In this document: positions 49,415 to 60,149 of the stretch, one piece after another
How the letters are laid out: each line of letters opens with the position of its first letter
How positions within the stretch are numbered: the first letter of the stretch is position 1
Source of the DNA: Polytrichum commune
Lineage: Eukaryota; Streptophyta; Polytrichopsida; Polytrichales; Polytrichaceae
Direction of reading: 5' to 3'
Length of the DNA: 64,000 nt
Assembly (NCBI GenBank): GCA_950295325.1
Contig: OX485808.1
Location: 16,884,527 to 16,948,526, forward strand
Notes under the pieces: model-generated
The model's database searches: none
What the model was told of the DNA's origin: nothing
What the model saw: only the letters and a program-made list of their open reading frames with translations
Position numbers and translations under genes: made by a program

Positions 49415-49671
49415 AAGTGTGAAAGAGAGTGGGTTGGAATGAAGGATCTAATTCTGAATGCAAGTTGGCTTTGAACAAGGATCCCAATGAAACACATCCT
49501 AAATAGAAGCATTGGGGGTTGCCATCGCATGCAGTTCAGTATGGGAGGAATTTGACACACATCTTTCTTTATACAATCATTCCTAGAAGAGCTTTGAAGT
49601 TCTGGAAAATTTGAGTGGACTTGAAGAACTTTTAAAATAATTAAAATAATAATAATTGGGATGTGCAACTT

Positions 49672-50149
49672 CATTGTTTAGTGTCATGGACACTATTTGC
49701 AAAGGGCCTAAGCTAATGCCATAGAGGTCTCAAAGTGTTAGGCTTGCTAATTGCCAATGTGATTCCATTTGTCAACATAAGTAGCTTCTGGTGAAAAGAT
49801 ATCTATATCATGATATATAGAGGAGCACATTGGGATATGTGAAATGACAATCTTGCGTTTTAGAATGTGAGGAGAAGATATTTTTGAGGGTACTAATGGC
49901 AAGTGTCATGCGTTTACATTTTTAGTGTGCAAAGAGGAAGACATTTGTGTACACTTGTAGACCACTGTGACACATAGGCATGCACCTCATGACACTACTC
50001 AGGCCAAGATATTAGTAAACGTACTTAAATGCCAAGTGTCATGAGTTGACATCTATGGTAAAGTTGTTGATCAGTATAGTAACCTAGGGTACACCTGAAA
50101 ATATGGTAAGTGACACTATTACACACCAAATACCATAGATGGTGTAGTG
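49672..50149. mobile_element. TTAGTGTCA-family element (within duplication copy 2)
   Basis: Counterpart of 42,208-42,706, with small internal deletions relative to it. Confidence 0.7.
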
Positions 50150-50751
50150 GATTCAGGTATACTTTGCTTGGAAGGTTTCACAATTCTTAGAAAGCTCACA
50201 ATAGCACATGGCAATGTGCATACTATCACCATCATTGGGGTCTGGACTTTGGATTGCCATAGCGATTTCGACATAAATTGGATAACCTCCGAAATTGAAG
50301 GAAATGTTTGGAATTATTTAATTTTCAAAATAACATTTGTACATAAAAGCTTTCAAAAAACTTTAACTTTCTGTTGGGACTTGGTAATTTTTTCATTAAA
50401 GGCCAAAAAGGGCGCATCCCGCTTGAACACTAAGTGTATTTTGGGAGCAACATGTCCCATTTCATTGTGTTGATTTTGTTTCTGGAATGAGTCGCCAAGA
50501 ATCACACAAGTATTCATACACATTCAAACCAATTAAGTGCGATTGACTATAATTAATTCTAATTAATTCTGATTAATCCTAATTAAGACCAAGTATGCAT
50601 ACCAAATCAAGTAAGCCTAGTTAGTAATAAAATGTAATTACTGGAATTAAATAAAATTAATTCTAGTAATTACATCGATTAATTAATTAATTCCAGTAAG
50701 TACATTTTATCATTAATTGCATATGAATACTTGTGAAAGTAGACGGAATTA

Positions 50752-51200
50752 CAGTCCACCCTCTATAAATGTTACACCTATAAGTGTTAACCCTCTCTAA
50801 ATGTTGATTTTCTTCTACTCCCCACATATTGCACACTATAAATGTTAAATGTGTTAATTGTTAACAAAATGGTATTCCCTTCTTTGTAAATTTGACTGTA
50901 TAAATGTTAACGAATGAAATACAAACATAATATTGATGATAAAAACTACACATCCAGTTACATTCCTCTCTCTCTCTTGCAAGTGATTTGTAAACTTGAT
51001 ATTGAATAAAGTTTTGATTGGGTTTGCAATTTTATGAATGGTATTCTCTCACAAGGACTCTTAACAATTGCTTATATTTATAAATGTTAAGATTTGTATA
51101 TTGCTCAAAAAAGTAATTTTATAATTGTTAATTGTTAACACCTCTATAAATGTTAACTTTGATCCACTCCCGAGGGTTAACATATATAGAGGGTAGATTG
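50752..51200. mobile_element. pogo/Emigrant-like MITE with TA target duplication
   Basis: The ends are inverted: CAGTCCACCCTCTATAAATG at the left and the complement of CAATCTACCCTCTATATATG at the right. TA flanks both sides (50,750-50,751 and 51,201-51,202). Copy 1 of the duplication has a single TA at 43,318-43,319 with matching flanks, which is the empty site. A CAGT start followed by CCTCTATA is the signature I know from plant Emigrant/pogo MITEs. The interior is AT-rich with repeated TATAAATGTTAA words and no coding sequence. Confidence 0.9.
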
Positions 51201-51628
51201 TACATAAAATATTATAAAATATACATAGTAAATCAGCACACTAAATTGAAGTGTCATTTCAGAATGACAAAGACAATTTCAAATGGTAAGTCATAAAAAT
51301 TATAACCTCAATGTTAATGAGGATTTTGTAAAATTTTTGACCTCCAAGTTAATTACGTGCTTCATTAATGGTTTCACTTCTGGAATGAAATCCCAAACAA
51401 TTGCTTATTTATTGATTGGAAGTGCACATATATATTGGATTTTAAACCTTGAGGGTGAAGTGCACTCAATATGGGATTTGTAATCAAACGGCCTTCAAAA
51501 ATGCAAGGGCAATGTTTTTTTCGAAGTTAGGTGGGGCGGGCAGCAATTTTCGGTCGGGTTCAGAAATTTTCCTAGAGGGCTGCCCCAACCGGGATCTGAC
51601 AACCCCCATAGTTCGTAGGGGGGACTTA

Positions 51629-52587
51629 GGGCCGGTTTACACTATGGACCATGAAGTCGGACCATAGAAGATGGCCTTTGTCAATGGTCCGAGTTCATGG
51701 TCCGACTCCATAGAAAAATTAGTATTGAGAGCCTTGGGCCCATCACTAGGTGTAAACCGAATGTGCACCAAGAAGAATGACCATGTACCAAAAAGTGAAG
51801 GTGTTGATTTTTTAAACACATGCCCCAAAAGGGCAATTTTGAAAAAAATTCACGGTCGACCATTCTCTTACCTTCTCTTTGGCTTCACTTGTCTTCACTT
51901 CTTGCTAAATGTGTTGAGGATATGGCTTGCAAATCTTCTCACAAAAAAATTCATAAAAAAATGAGCAATTTAATTTGTACATGTTCAATGTAATTTACAT
52001 GTGACATGTACCTTGTGTTGTCACTACACTAAATAGGATATATATAGTGTTTGATTATATTTAATTTTGTTACCACCCTACCTTGCTCAACACTAAAGTT
52101 CAATTCTTTGATAATTAGTGTTAGAAGATTTCCCACTGCGGTTTTTTTGACCACCCTCATCTATAGTCATTAAACGACTACATATTTTTCTTTTTCTTTT
52201 TGCAACTGCAATTTTAGAAAAAATTGGGCGTGTAATATACCGTTGGAATATTACAACGGTATATTACAAGCCCCCAAATTCTAGACATTATAGTTGGTAG
52301 AGCAAAAAAAACATCTGCACTAAAATTCTTGAGTTTTAGATGTCCCACGTTGTTTGGTGAAACACGTGGGAGCCGGTTTAAGGGGTAGAGCACGGTAGTA
52401 AAGGTATGACTCATGGGCTATAATGTGATTGAGGCACATAGAGGGTAGATTCATTAAAAAATTAGTAGAATTGCATTTCTTTGCCATGGGCCCTTGCCTT
52501 TTCCTATCAGACCACCTCTCTTGCCTCTCTCACCGCAAAACCCGTTGGACCATGCCAATGCATTTATTAGGCCTTAAAAATTATATT
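51629..52587. mobile_element. Harbinger-type element, right-truncated copy
   Basis: Same as 43,747-44,706 but lacking the last roughly 117 bases, including the right terminal repeat, because the duplication border lies within it. Confidence 0.8.
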
Positions 52588-52990
52588 CGAGGAGAAGTCT
52601 ATGGGAGGCGAACCAGGGTTCTGACCTCTCGAGAGGCCACGTCGCCAATTCGAAACCTTGAAAACATCGTAAATCTACCAATCCTAGTATCTTTGTATTG
52701 CCGTCATTTTTTGTCTTCCCTGTTTGTTGCTTCGCCTACGGCTCCCTCTTCGGAATCGTTTCTTTCCTTCGCTCCGCATGACTCATCGGAATCTTGTTTC
52801 GTTGTTGTGTTTCGTTTTTCATCAAGGTTTGCAAAATCGAGCGACCCTACTTCGGCTGCCACATTTGCAATTTCCCCTACCTAGATTTTTGCAGTGTTTT
52901 GAGCTCTTGAAGGTCTACATGTGAGACCTGTCTCCATTTATATACAATGGATTTCATGTTGCTAATTATCTTCTTGCACATATACTGCAG
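52588..52990 (+). other. Unassigned sequence before the transporter exon
   Basis: A plus-strand frame gives a Ser/Phe-rich peptide (about 52,720-52,884) with no domain. The segment ends in a good acceptor (TATACTGCAG). It could be leader exon plus intron of the transporter fragment. Confidence 0.35.
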
Positions 52991-53294
52991 GTGCCACTAG
53001 GATTGGCGATACAGTAGTGTGGACTTATGCATTCTTACTTACAGAGACCAAAGATTATACTTATAAGAACTGTGACATCAACTTGCGCAATAACTCTACA
53101 ACTATATTAACACCATCATGTCAGAAACATATGACAAGGATGATGAGTCGCCGAACAGATACTTCTAATGCCGTAGAGTCTGCAGCTTGGTTGTGGGTTC
53201 CTTATCCATTTCAATGTGGGGTCCCTACTTTTCATTGGCATACTGTAGTGATTATGATTGTGACATCAATTATCGCCACAGTAGATTCGGTACA
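52991..53294 (+). pseudogene. Nucleobase-ascorbate transporter (NAT) exon, isolated
   Basis: NAT proteins are membrane carriers for purines, uracil or related substrates with about 12-14 membrane spans. After a TGCAG acceptor the frame reads VVWTYAFLLTE, NCDINLRNNS, a CRTDTSNA-like RRTDTSNAVESAAW, then VPYPFQCGVPTFHW and TSIIATVDSV. These match, in order, the central part of the NAT11/12 group as I remember it, including the YPFQWG-type and VDSVGTYH-type motifs; here the sequence diverges just after VDSV. A GT donor may lie at about 53,289-53,294. The upstream and downstream transporter exons with the substrate-binding NAT signature are not found. It is therefore an exon fragment or pseudogene next to the duplication border. 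Confidence 0.7.
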
Positions 53295-54442
53295 GTTCTC
53301 TTATTCTGCCATTCTTGGAGTCTGATGCCTTTCTCTGTATTGGTAACAAACTTAGGTTTGGGATATGATGTTGGTTTTGAAATCACTCCAGGGAAGAAGA
53401 GGAAAACAAGTTTCAGAGGCCTTAATGTGTAGCTTTAATGTTTAACCATATGTCACTCAGGAGGAAAGCCTAATTAATTGTGCAAACATTATCTGATAAT
53501 GAGCGGTATCTTTCAAATTCAATTGATGCTATAGGTCTCGGCTTCTTTAGCTTTCTTATGTATGGTGTGCAGAATGTCCAATACGAAAACATCGAAGCCA
53601 CACTACCAGCTTGGAAAGCCAAGACATTGCTTAAGACGGTCGTCTCTGGAGATTTGGCGCCACACCAAATGTTCTGTTTTTACAATGAATTTGGATCACC
53701 GACATCACAACATAGTCCGATCTGTTCGAAGATCGCGCAGAATTTATATTGCGTGCAATGAAGGAATAAAACATGCAGATGCATATCGATACAGTGGCCC
53801 CTATTCCCCCAACTGCAAATTCAATCTTTAGTGTGGGGTCCGATAATGCGCCGGTTCTAGTTCCTACATGAACTTTTCATCACAAAAATGGGAAGCGCGG
53901 TCCTTGATCGTCTACACTATAACCTATATGTACACCTCGTTTATCACGTCTATAATTTTGTATTTATGACTCATCGTTACATTGGATATAATTTTTAATA
54001 CTCACTACATTGCATAATTCATGTTAGGGACAATGGACGAGTGTTCGTAACCAAACGATATGGCCACACATGTGACTACATCAATACGCATGGTCCCCAT
54101 CTCTCAAGATGAGGGGCGACGCTAGACTATACGTTTTATTTACACAACATTTCCATATCGATGTTGTGTATATGACTACTTGAAAATATCTAGCTCTTAG
54201 GAAGGAGAAACAACTAATACGTATGTACCAATCGGAGTCCTTGCGAACACTCAAATTGCCATAACTCCTAGCTCACATATCTAGTTGAGGTGTTCTTGAG
54301 CTTTATGAAATCACCACGCCATAAGCTACGCATAGCTCATGGCCCTACCCTCGTGCATCCTAGTCTCCGTGGGTGGGATGCGATCCGAACGCCCGGGGCC
54401 CTTGCCCACACTAGGATCACTTGGGCCCTCTTACCAACGTCG
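53295..54442 (+). other. Unassigned stretch between NAT exon and retrotransposon
   Basis: Frames at 53,480-53,761 and 53,562-53,831 have no recognised domain. The part after 53,870 is ordinary AT-rich DNA, with GC-richer sequence near 54,340-54,450. No further transporter exon was recognised. Confidence 0.45.
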
Positions 54443-54548
54443 TGTCGTGTAAATAGCGATCGTGTGTCACTGCAGCTCGAGTACCAACCACCACTAACAA
54501 ACAACACTAAAACATATCCAAGTCACACATAAACAACACACCTCGACA
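54443..54548 (-). repeat. 106-bp duplicate of the LTR inner edge
   Basis: Identical to 54,885-54,990 except for about two substitutions. It begins (minus strand) TGTCGAGGTGTGTTGTTTAT and ends at the TTTACACGACA block. It directly abuts the outer side of the proposed 442-bp LTR, so it is either a partial tandem duplication or part of a second LTR. Confidence 0.9.
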
Positions 54549-54990
54549 GAGAAGGAAGAGAGTAGAACACTCGTAATAGCTCTAAATCTCTCTTCAAATG
54601 CACACAATTAGTCAAGCTATCTCTCACTCCACCAAGGGAGAATCCAAGAGTGTAAGTAGAGGGAGAAGAACTCAAGATTTATTGCAAAATCATGCAATCT
54701 ACACCTCACACAAGCTCTCTCCACACACTAACTCACAAGACTTGACTTGGCAAGAATGCCAAGCCAAGGAGGAGGCTCCTCACTTAGGAGCCTTCCTCTC
54801 CACATCTAGATTCATCCATCCAAATCTAGATGGATGAAATCCAACGGATAAGGTGCGGCCGTCGACGCCGCATACCGTGACAGCTGTCGTGTAAATAGCG
54901 ATCGTGTGTCACTGCAGCTCGAGTACCAACCACCACTAACAAATAACACTAAAACATAGCCAAGTCACACATAAACAACACACCTCGACA
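54549..54990 (-). repeat. Candidate 3' LTR of the gypsy element
   Basis: In element orientation it starts with TGTCGAGGTG at 54,990, immediately after a purine-rich CTGAGGGGGGGCA (54,991-55,003) that fits the polypurine tract. It contains an AATAAA signal (about 54,683) and a GAGGAGCC hairpin. I found no matching 5' LTR within the window and no clean CA terminus, so the outer border is uncertain. Confidence 0.55.
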
Positions 54991-55319
54991 TGCCCCCCCT
55001 CAGCTGACTAGGGAGTCCCGCCAAGCAGCTAGGACCAATGCCAATCTAAAGGGCATGGATAATAAAAGATTGCTCCGCAACTAACTAGTGTGGTAAACGT
55101 TATTCCAAGGAATTGTAGGCTGGGTGCAAGGTGAGCCCCATCCTTAATCGCCTCTGATATTTGGCCATCAGATCCCCAAGAATTAAATCCACCGCCTCAT
55201 GTTGATTGCGTCTCTAAGCCATAACTCCTCATTTTCCATTTGGGCAGACACAAGATGATGAAAACCACACATGATCATTGAGTACGATTGGTGGAAGCAC
55301 CAAGTACTGAAGATCCTCG

Positions 55320-55454
55320 ACAGCGAGGACAACTCCACTATCCAGATGGTAGAGAAGCCAAGGGTGGCCTCAAGCATGCCATGTGTCAACCGCGTTGACA
55401 CTGATCACACAAGAGCATAGTAGCCGCTCCTTTCTTCTCTCCACACACAAAACA
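55320..55454 (-). pseudogene. C-terminal PHD finger of the gypsy polyprotein
   Basis: After the integrase the frame reads CFVCGEKKGAATMLLCDQC, then HMAC, then WSCPRC. The order C-x2-C, C-x2-C, H-x2-C, C-x2-C, with tryptophan two before the last pair, is the C4HC3 PHD pattern. The usual aromatic before His is replaced by a TGA (55,386-55,388), as from TGG, and a TAG (55,338-55,340) sits before WSCPRC. PHD fingers bind histone H3 tails. Here it occupies the place where many gypsy integrases carry a chromodomain, so a role in choosing insertion chromatin is inferred. Confidence 0.85.
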
Positions 55455-56720
55455 TGGAAGACCCTCTGGCACGACAGCCAGTTCAGGATGAACTGTACCC
55501 TCAATAGGTAGATAACATGGGGCACAGTTTTTGGAATACTCGCGACATTCCCTGCCATCATTGCCTTCCAACAACAACAAAGCACTCGGCAACACCTCCT
55601 TCACCCGAAGGATAGTGCGCCCCGCCCTGACATCCAATATCGTAGGCGCCTCACGTTGAAGATAAACATAATCCCCTTGCCAAAATCTCCGCAACTGAGG
55701 TCGGTAAGCACCACTGCGAATACGTGCATAACGCAATGTGTCACGGTGCTGAGCAATGGACAAATTCTCCATGGCCATAGGCATGGCTCTCTGGAAGAAT
55801 TGAGCCCGCTCCTGCAAACACTTTGCCCAAATGTTTGGGTCATCCAAGTCCACAACAGGAGCTAATTTTTCCCGAATAAAACTTGGGAGAGTAGGCTCAC
55901 GTCTATACAATAACTGATACGGGCTGTAGGATATAAAAGAGGTCTGCCTACTAAATCGATAGCCCATAGCAATCCAAGGCAACATAAGGTCCCAATCTCG
56001 GTGGCTTCCCCGAAGTAATCCATACTTCCTCAAGCCACGCTTGGTTGTTTGAACAACCCGTTCAGCCAAGCCATCTGCCTCCGGATAATCCCGAGAGGTG
56101 GTACGGTGATCTATGAGCGCCTTAGTGCACAACTCTTCAAAAGCACTAAGGAACTAGCTCCCTTCCTTGGTCTGTCAACACCTCAGCCGGTGCTCCAAAA
56201 CGTGCTAACACACGATCCAAAAAGGCGGCCGCGGCCAACTCTGCAGAGTTTTGGGATAGAGCAACAAGCTCAATCCACTTGCTAAAATGCTCCACCATCA
56301 CCAAAACGTACTTTGCTCCACGTGGTGTAACCACCAACGGCCCTGCAAAGTCCAGCGACCAACGGTAGCCCAATCCCATGATAGGTAAGGGCTGTAACTC
56401 TGAGGTGATAAGGTGTTAAAGCTAGACTTGACCCGGTGACAAACTTCACACCTCCTGACATAGGCAGCCACCTGCTGATACATGCCAGTCCACCAATATT
56501 GGCCACGCAACATCGAATGTGTCCTGCGTATGCCAAAATGGCTAAGTTCCTCGTGCACTTGTCGCACTAAGGAGGCTCTCTGATCCGGCCTAGGAACAAT
56601 ACGCCTTGTCCCATCCGGCCACAATCGAAATAACAAACCGTTCTCCCAACGGAACCTTGTTATTCGATGTCCAATCCTATCCCTTTCCATTGCCGAAACA
56701 TACAAAGGAAAGGTACCCTG
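55455..56720 (-). pseudogene. Integrase (HHCC zinc finger, DDE core)
   Basis: Inserts the cDNA into the chromosome. The zinc-binding HHCC part reads VHEELSHFGIRRTH and then CEVCHRVK near 56,420-56,570. The core has RWSLDFAGPL (first Asp), VLTDQGRE (second Asp) and DGLAERVVQ (Glu), so the catalytic triad is present. It is followed by an FWQGDYVYLQRE-type DNA-binding C-terminus. The core between about 56,400 and 56,146 is in a different frame from both sides, implying one small indel near 56,395-56,415 and another near 56,143-56,160, where CTAG looks inserted. The PHD finger continues directly after it. Confidence 0.9.
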
Positions 56721-56899
56721 TTGAAGCTTATGCAATACGGGAAGATCCTCCCATATATCCGCAATAGCTTGAGGCCGATCAGTCTCATCATCCGAGCCCT
56801 GTATCGGAATCTCAACAGATGCACCAGAAAATAAAGTGAGGTAAGCAGCCGCGTGCCAACCTGGAACCGCCTCTCGATCACAATCTCCATGCCACCTGG

Positions 56900-57560
56900 C
56901 CCCGGTCAAGTCCTCATCTGAAGGACTTGGATTGCGTGAGAGTCCATCTGCATCCATGTTGGTAATCCCAGCACGGTGTACCACCTCAAAGTCATACTCC
57001 TGGAGCAACAAAGCCCACATGGCAAGCCTGCCAGTAAACTTATCCGACTTCATGAGCCACCGTAACGGCTGATGGTCAGTCACTAAAGTAAAGTGCTGAC
57101 CATAAAGATACGGCCGAAAATGAGCAATAGCTCATACCGCCGCCAATGCTTCTCCCTCGTAGGATGAATAATTAGCCTCCGCCGTGTTATTGCTTCGCGA
57201 AGCGTAAGCAACAACATACTCCCGGCCAAAATCATCCTTCTGAGTGAGAACTGCTCCCAAACCCAATGAACTCCAATCCGTATGCAACTGGAAAGATTTG
57301 GAGACATCTGGACGTCGAAGCACTAGAGCCGTACCCAATTTCTGCTTCAATGTCTCAAACGCCTGTTGTTGCTCACGACCCCAAATCCACGGTTGGTCCT
57401 TGCTCGTAAGAATGGTGAGAGGCTTGGCGATCAAGCTAAAGTTCTTGACGAATCGCCGATAGTAATTCGCCAAGCCCAAGAAAGCACGAAGTCTCGGCAC
57501 ATCAACCGGTGCCGGAATCTTCTGCAAGGCGTCCACCTTAGCTTGTTGTACACCAAGACC
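56900..57560 (-). pseudogene. RNase H domain and connection
   Basis: Degrades the RNA strand of RNA-DNA hybrids in reverse transcription. After the thumb-like AFLGLANYYRRFV and the bridging KPLTILTSKDQPW come FQLHTDWSSLGLGAVL (first Asp), YEGEALAAV (Glu), LVTDHQPLRWL (Asp) and DADGLSR (Asp), so all four acidic sites are present. A TGA at 57,132-57,134 stands where this family usually has Trp after EALAAV. Confidence 0.88.
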
Positions 57561-58427
57561 TCATGGAACAATCATATGTCCCAGATATGCCAGCCGGTCA
57601 TGGAAAAACTTGCACTTGCCGTGGTGCAAGAGCAATCCCCATCGCTGCAACCGTTCAAAAACGGCCTGCAGATGCCTCACATGCTCCTGTGGTGTTGTGC
57701 TGATGATTATCACATCGTCTATGTAACACCGAGCAAAGGGTAAGCCAGAGAGAACCTGATCCATCACCCGCTGAAACTCAGCGGGTGCATTCTTCAAGCC
57801 AAATGGAAGAAACTTCCAATGATAAAGTTGATCTTTCCCATCTTGATCAACTCCCCAGAATGCGGTTTTCACTCGATCTCCCGCAAGTAATGGGAGTTGG
57901 TGATAGCCGAATCTCAAGTTTAGGGTACTAAAGACTCGAGAAAATCCGATGGCATCGAACAACTCCTCGGGGATTGGCATGGGATACCGATCCGACTTGG
58001 TCTTCCGATTACCTGGACGGTAATCCCCGCACATCCTCTTCTCCGTCCAATTGCCAAAGATTTCATTCTTCGATGGCATCACCGTAGCACAAGCATACTC
58101 TTCGTTGGAAAGTTCGATTAGTTTTGTTGCCAAGAGCTCTCGACAACGGGCCTGAACGCCAATCCGCTCGGAAACACTGAGTCTATAAGGTCTCCGAAAA
58201 ATGGGATGGTCGTCCTCCAACTGAATGTGGATGGGTTTTCCTTTATAACCTTCAAGATCCTGAAGGCTAAAAGCAAAACACTTACGGTACGAGCGAATAA
58301 ATGCTCGTACTTTCTGTGCCTCAGCACCAGTGAGATGAGGGCCCAATTCCAATGGCCAATCATCAAACTCTGTGGTCTCCCTTTCCACTAGAAGAGAGCC
58401 ACCTGGTGCTGGCACGGACTCTAACTG
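57561..58427 (-). pseudogene. Reverse transcriptase, active-site Asp lost
   Basis: Copies element RNA into DNA. It shows FRRPYRLS, MPSKNEI, RMCGDYRPGN, STLNLRFGYHQ, KTAFW, FLPFGLKNAPAEFQRVMDQ, YIDDVIIIS (57,714-57,725) and AYLGHMIV in standard gypsy order. The first catalytic Asp of the STLDLRSGYHQ-type motif is Asn (AAC at 57,918-57,920). The domain is bounded by a TAG at 58,428-58,430 and a TGA at 57,561-57,563, both in frame with the neighbouring domains. Apart from these changes it is well preserved. Confidence 0.93.
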
Positions 58428-58724
58428 CTAATGAAAGGAGGGGACATTAACCATGCCCCCAAACTCCGTGCTAGCAATAGAGTCCATCCCCTCTTCATCA
58501 CCACCAATATGTGATGATGAAGCCACCACCGGAGGTGAAGAAACCAAAGCAATATAAACTCGTTGAGCTCGGAGCTCCTCCATTACCTGCTGCTCGAATC
58601 GAAAAATTCGTTCGGCTCCTTCAACCCTGACATCAATTCCCTCCTCCATGGATGTGGACCGTTGTGCCCCCTGACCAGAATCCTCTGCCCCCAGAGACAA
58701 TAATTGGTCACCATGATGCCATTG

Positions 58725-59687
58725 CAATGCAAGGCATAAACTAACAGTCCACACCATGGTATGGAGATCCATGGCTTGGCCCAATACGAAGCTTCGTTGG
58801 CCCTCAGAAAGGCCAGGAGCTGCGGTGGTACCAGTGCGGAAGCCCATGGCACGCTCTTGTTCATCAGCCAAGGGATCGGTGTGGGTTTTGGTTTTAGCAT
58901 CCCACACCATACCCGGCTCCTGATCGCGGAAGGCGAATGATTGTGGAAACGTCATAAAGGTGGGAAATGCCCTCCGTGGTGCCCCCACTTTGTTGACCAA
59001 TGCCAACGGGGGTAAATCATCTCGACCAACCGGCAAAGAGGTCCGGTTTGGATCCAAGATGTCATCCATCTTCTGATCCAAAGGTGGAGGCACTGCAGAA
59101 AATGCTGCAGCTAAAGTAGATGACGGTGCGAGGTTGGTCCAAATCCACCGAGGCCGGTGGACATAAGAACCAATGCTCGCGGCATTTACAAAAATGGAAT
59201 CTCCAAGGTGTTGACGAACATAATGATCGCCTTCCAACACCTTATCCCGAGAGTCTCCCAACAATGGAACATTCTCGAAGATATACCCTGGAGGGGTACG
59301 TTGGTGGGAAAACCACCACTACATGAGGCGGATGAGGTCCCAAAATAGACTAGACCTGGGATCCTCTAGACCTCGGCCGGCTCCAGCACGTGAATGGCCC
59401 TGGCATGGCCATCCCGCAATTACCATATCCACCGAACCCAAGTGTCGTAAGTCGGCATCACTAATGAGTGTGACATCACGAGGGAGACGTGAAAAACACC
59501 CACGAATGGCAGTTGGAGGTAATTGGTGGGGGTATAATACCATCAATTGGTGAAAATGGTGACGAGCCACACGGGTGGACATTTGAGAGTTGTCCACATA
59601 GACATACCGTCTAACTGTGAGGCCAGCCTCTAATACGGCTGCTAAGCCCGTGCCGATGCCCCCAAACAGTTCGACCAAAGTAATCCC
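58725..59687 (-). pseudogene. C5 cytosine DNA methyltransferase domain inside gypsy pol
   Basis: Transfers a methyl group from S-adenosylmethionine to carbon 5 of cytosine. Motifs in canonical order over about 320 residues: I, LVELFGGIGTGL (cofactor loop); II, YVYVDN; IV, DMVIAGWPCQGHSRAG with catalytic Cys at 59,403-59,405; VI, FENV at 59,268-59,279; VIII, HRPRWIWTNL; and X, LGQAMDLHTMVW near the end. The only break is a TAG at 59,319-59,321 between motifs IV and VI, in frame on both sides. The motif order is not the permuted order of plant DRM enzymes. Motif IV (PCQ with GHSRAG) is DNMT1/bacterial-like, while motif VIII recalls DNMT3, so the source is unsettled. It sits between protease and reverse transcriptase in the same frame as the latter, so it was part of the polyprotein. 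Confidence 0.93.
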
Positions 59688-60149
59688 CGCGTCTGGCGGC
59701 TGCCATAAAATGGGATGTGCCAATGCTGAGAGGGCATCCGGTATGACCGGTGTCCGAGGAGTGAGAGAGTGAACAATATCCTCACACCTCCGGAATAGTT
59801 CGGCGGAATTACGCCAAGGAGGAAGGGGATCCTTGGGATGGCGCATGAATGCATACTTAGGTGTCATATCCCGTGGATCGTCTGTATTCCCCATGAATGC
59901 CAATGACTCTTCCAACAATGCGGAACCATAAGGCAATGTGTCCACAATAGCACCACATCCAAAAACCATGGATAATGGTGCTATGGTCGCGGCCGCCGCG
60001 AAAGCCACAGGAATAAGTTCCCTGCGGCCATCCCCAGCCGACCAACCTGGTCGGATCCATGCCCCCTCTGTCCAGTTGTCCAAACCAAAACCAAAAGGGT
60101 AAAGTGCTTGGTGACCAACTAAAATGTCATAGTTGGTCGCATCCGTCAC

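Larger units (their letters stand above)
49406..52587 (+). repeat. 2.7-kb direct duplication, copy 2 (truncates the TIR-NBS gene)
   Basis: Matches copy 1 (41,942-44,706). Its left border falls inside the last TIR-NBS exon and its right border inside the Harbinger-type element, where the sequence switches to CGAGGAGAAGTC. It contains the extra MITE at 50,752-51,200. Confidence 0.92.

Noticed and set aside
58725-59687. Possibility that the methyltransferase is a captured plant DRM gene
   Set aside because: DRM enzymes have permuted motif order; here motifs run I to X in canonical order.
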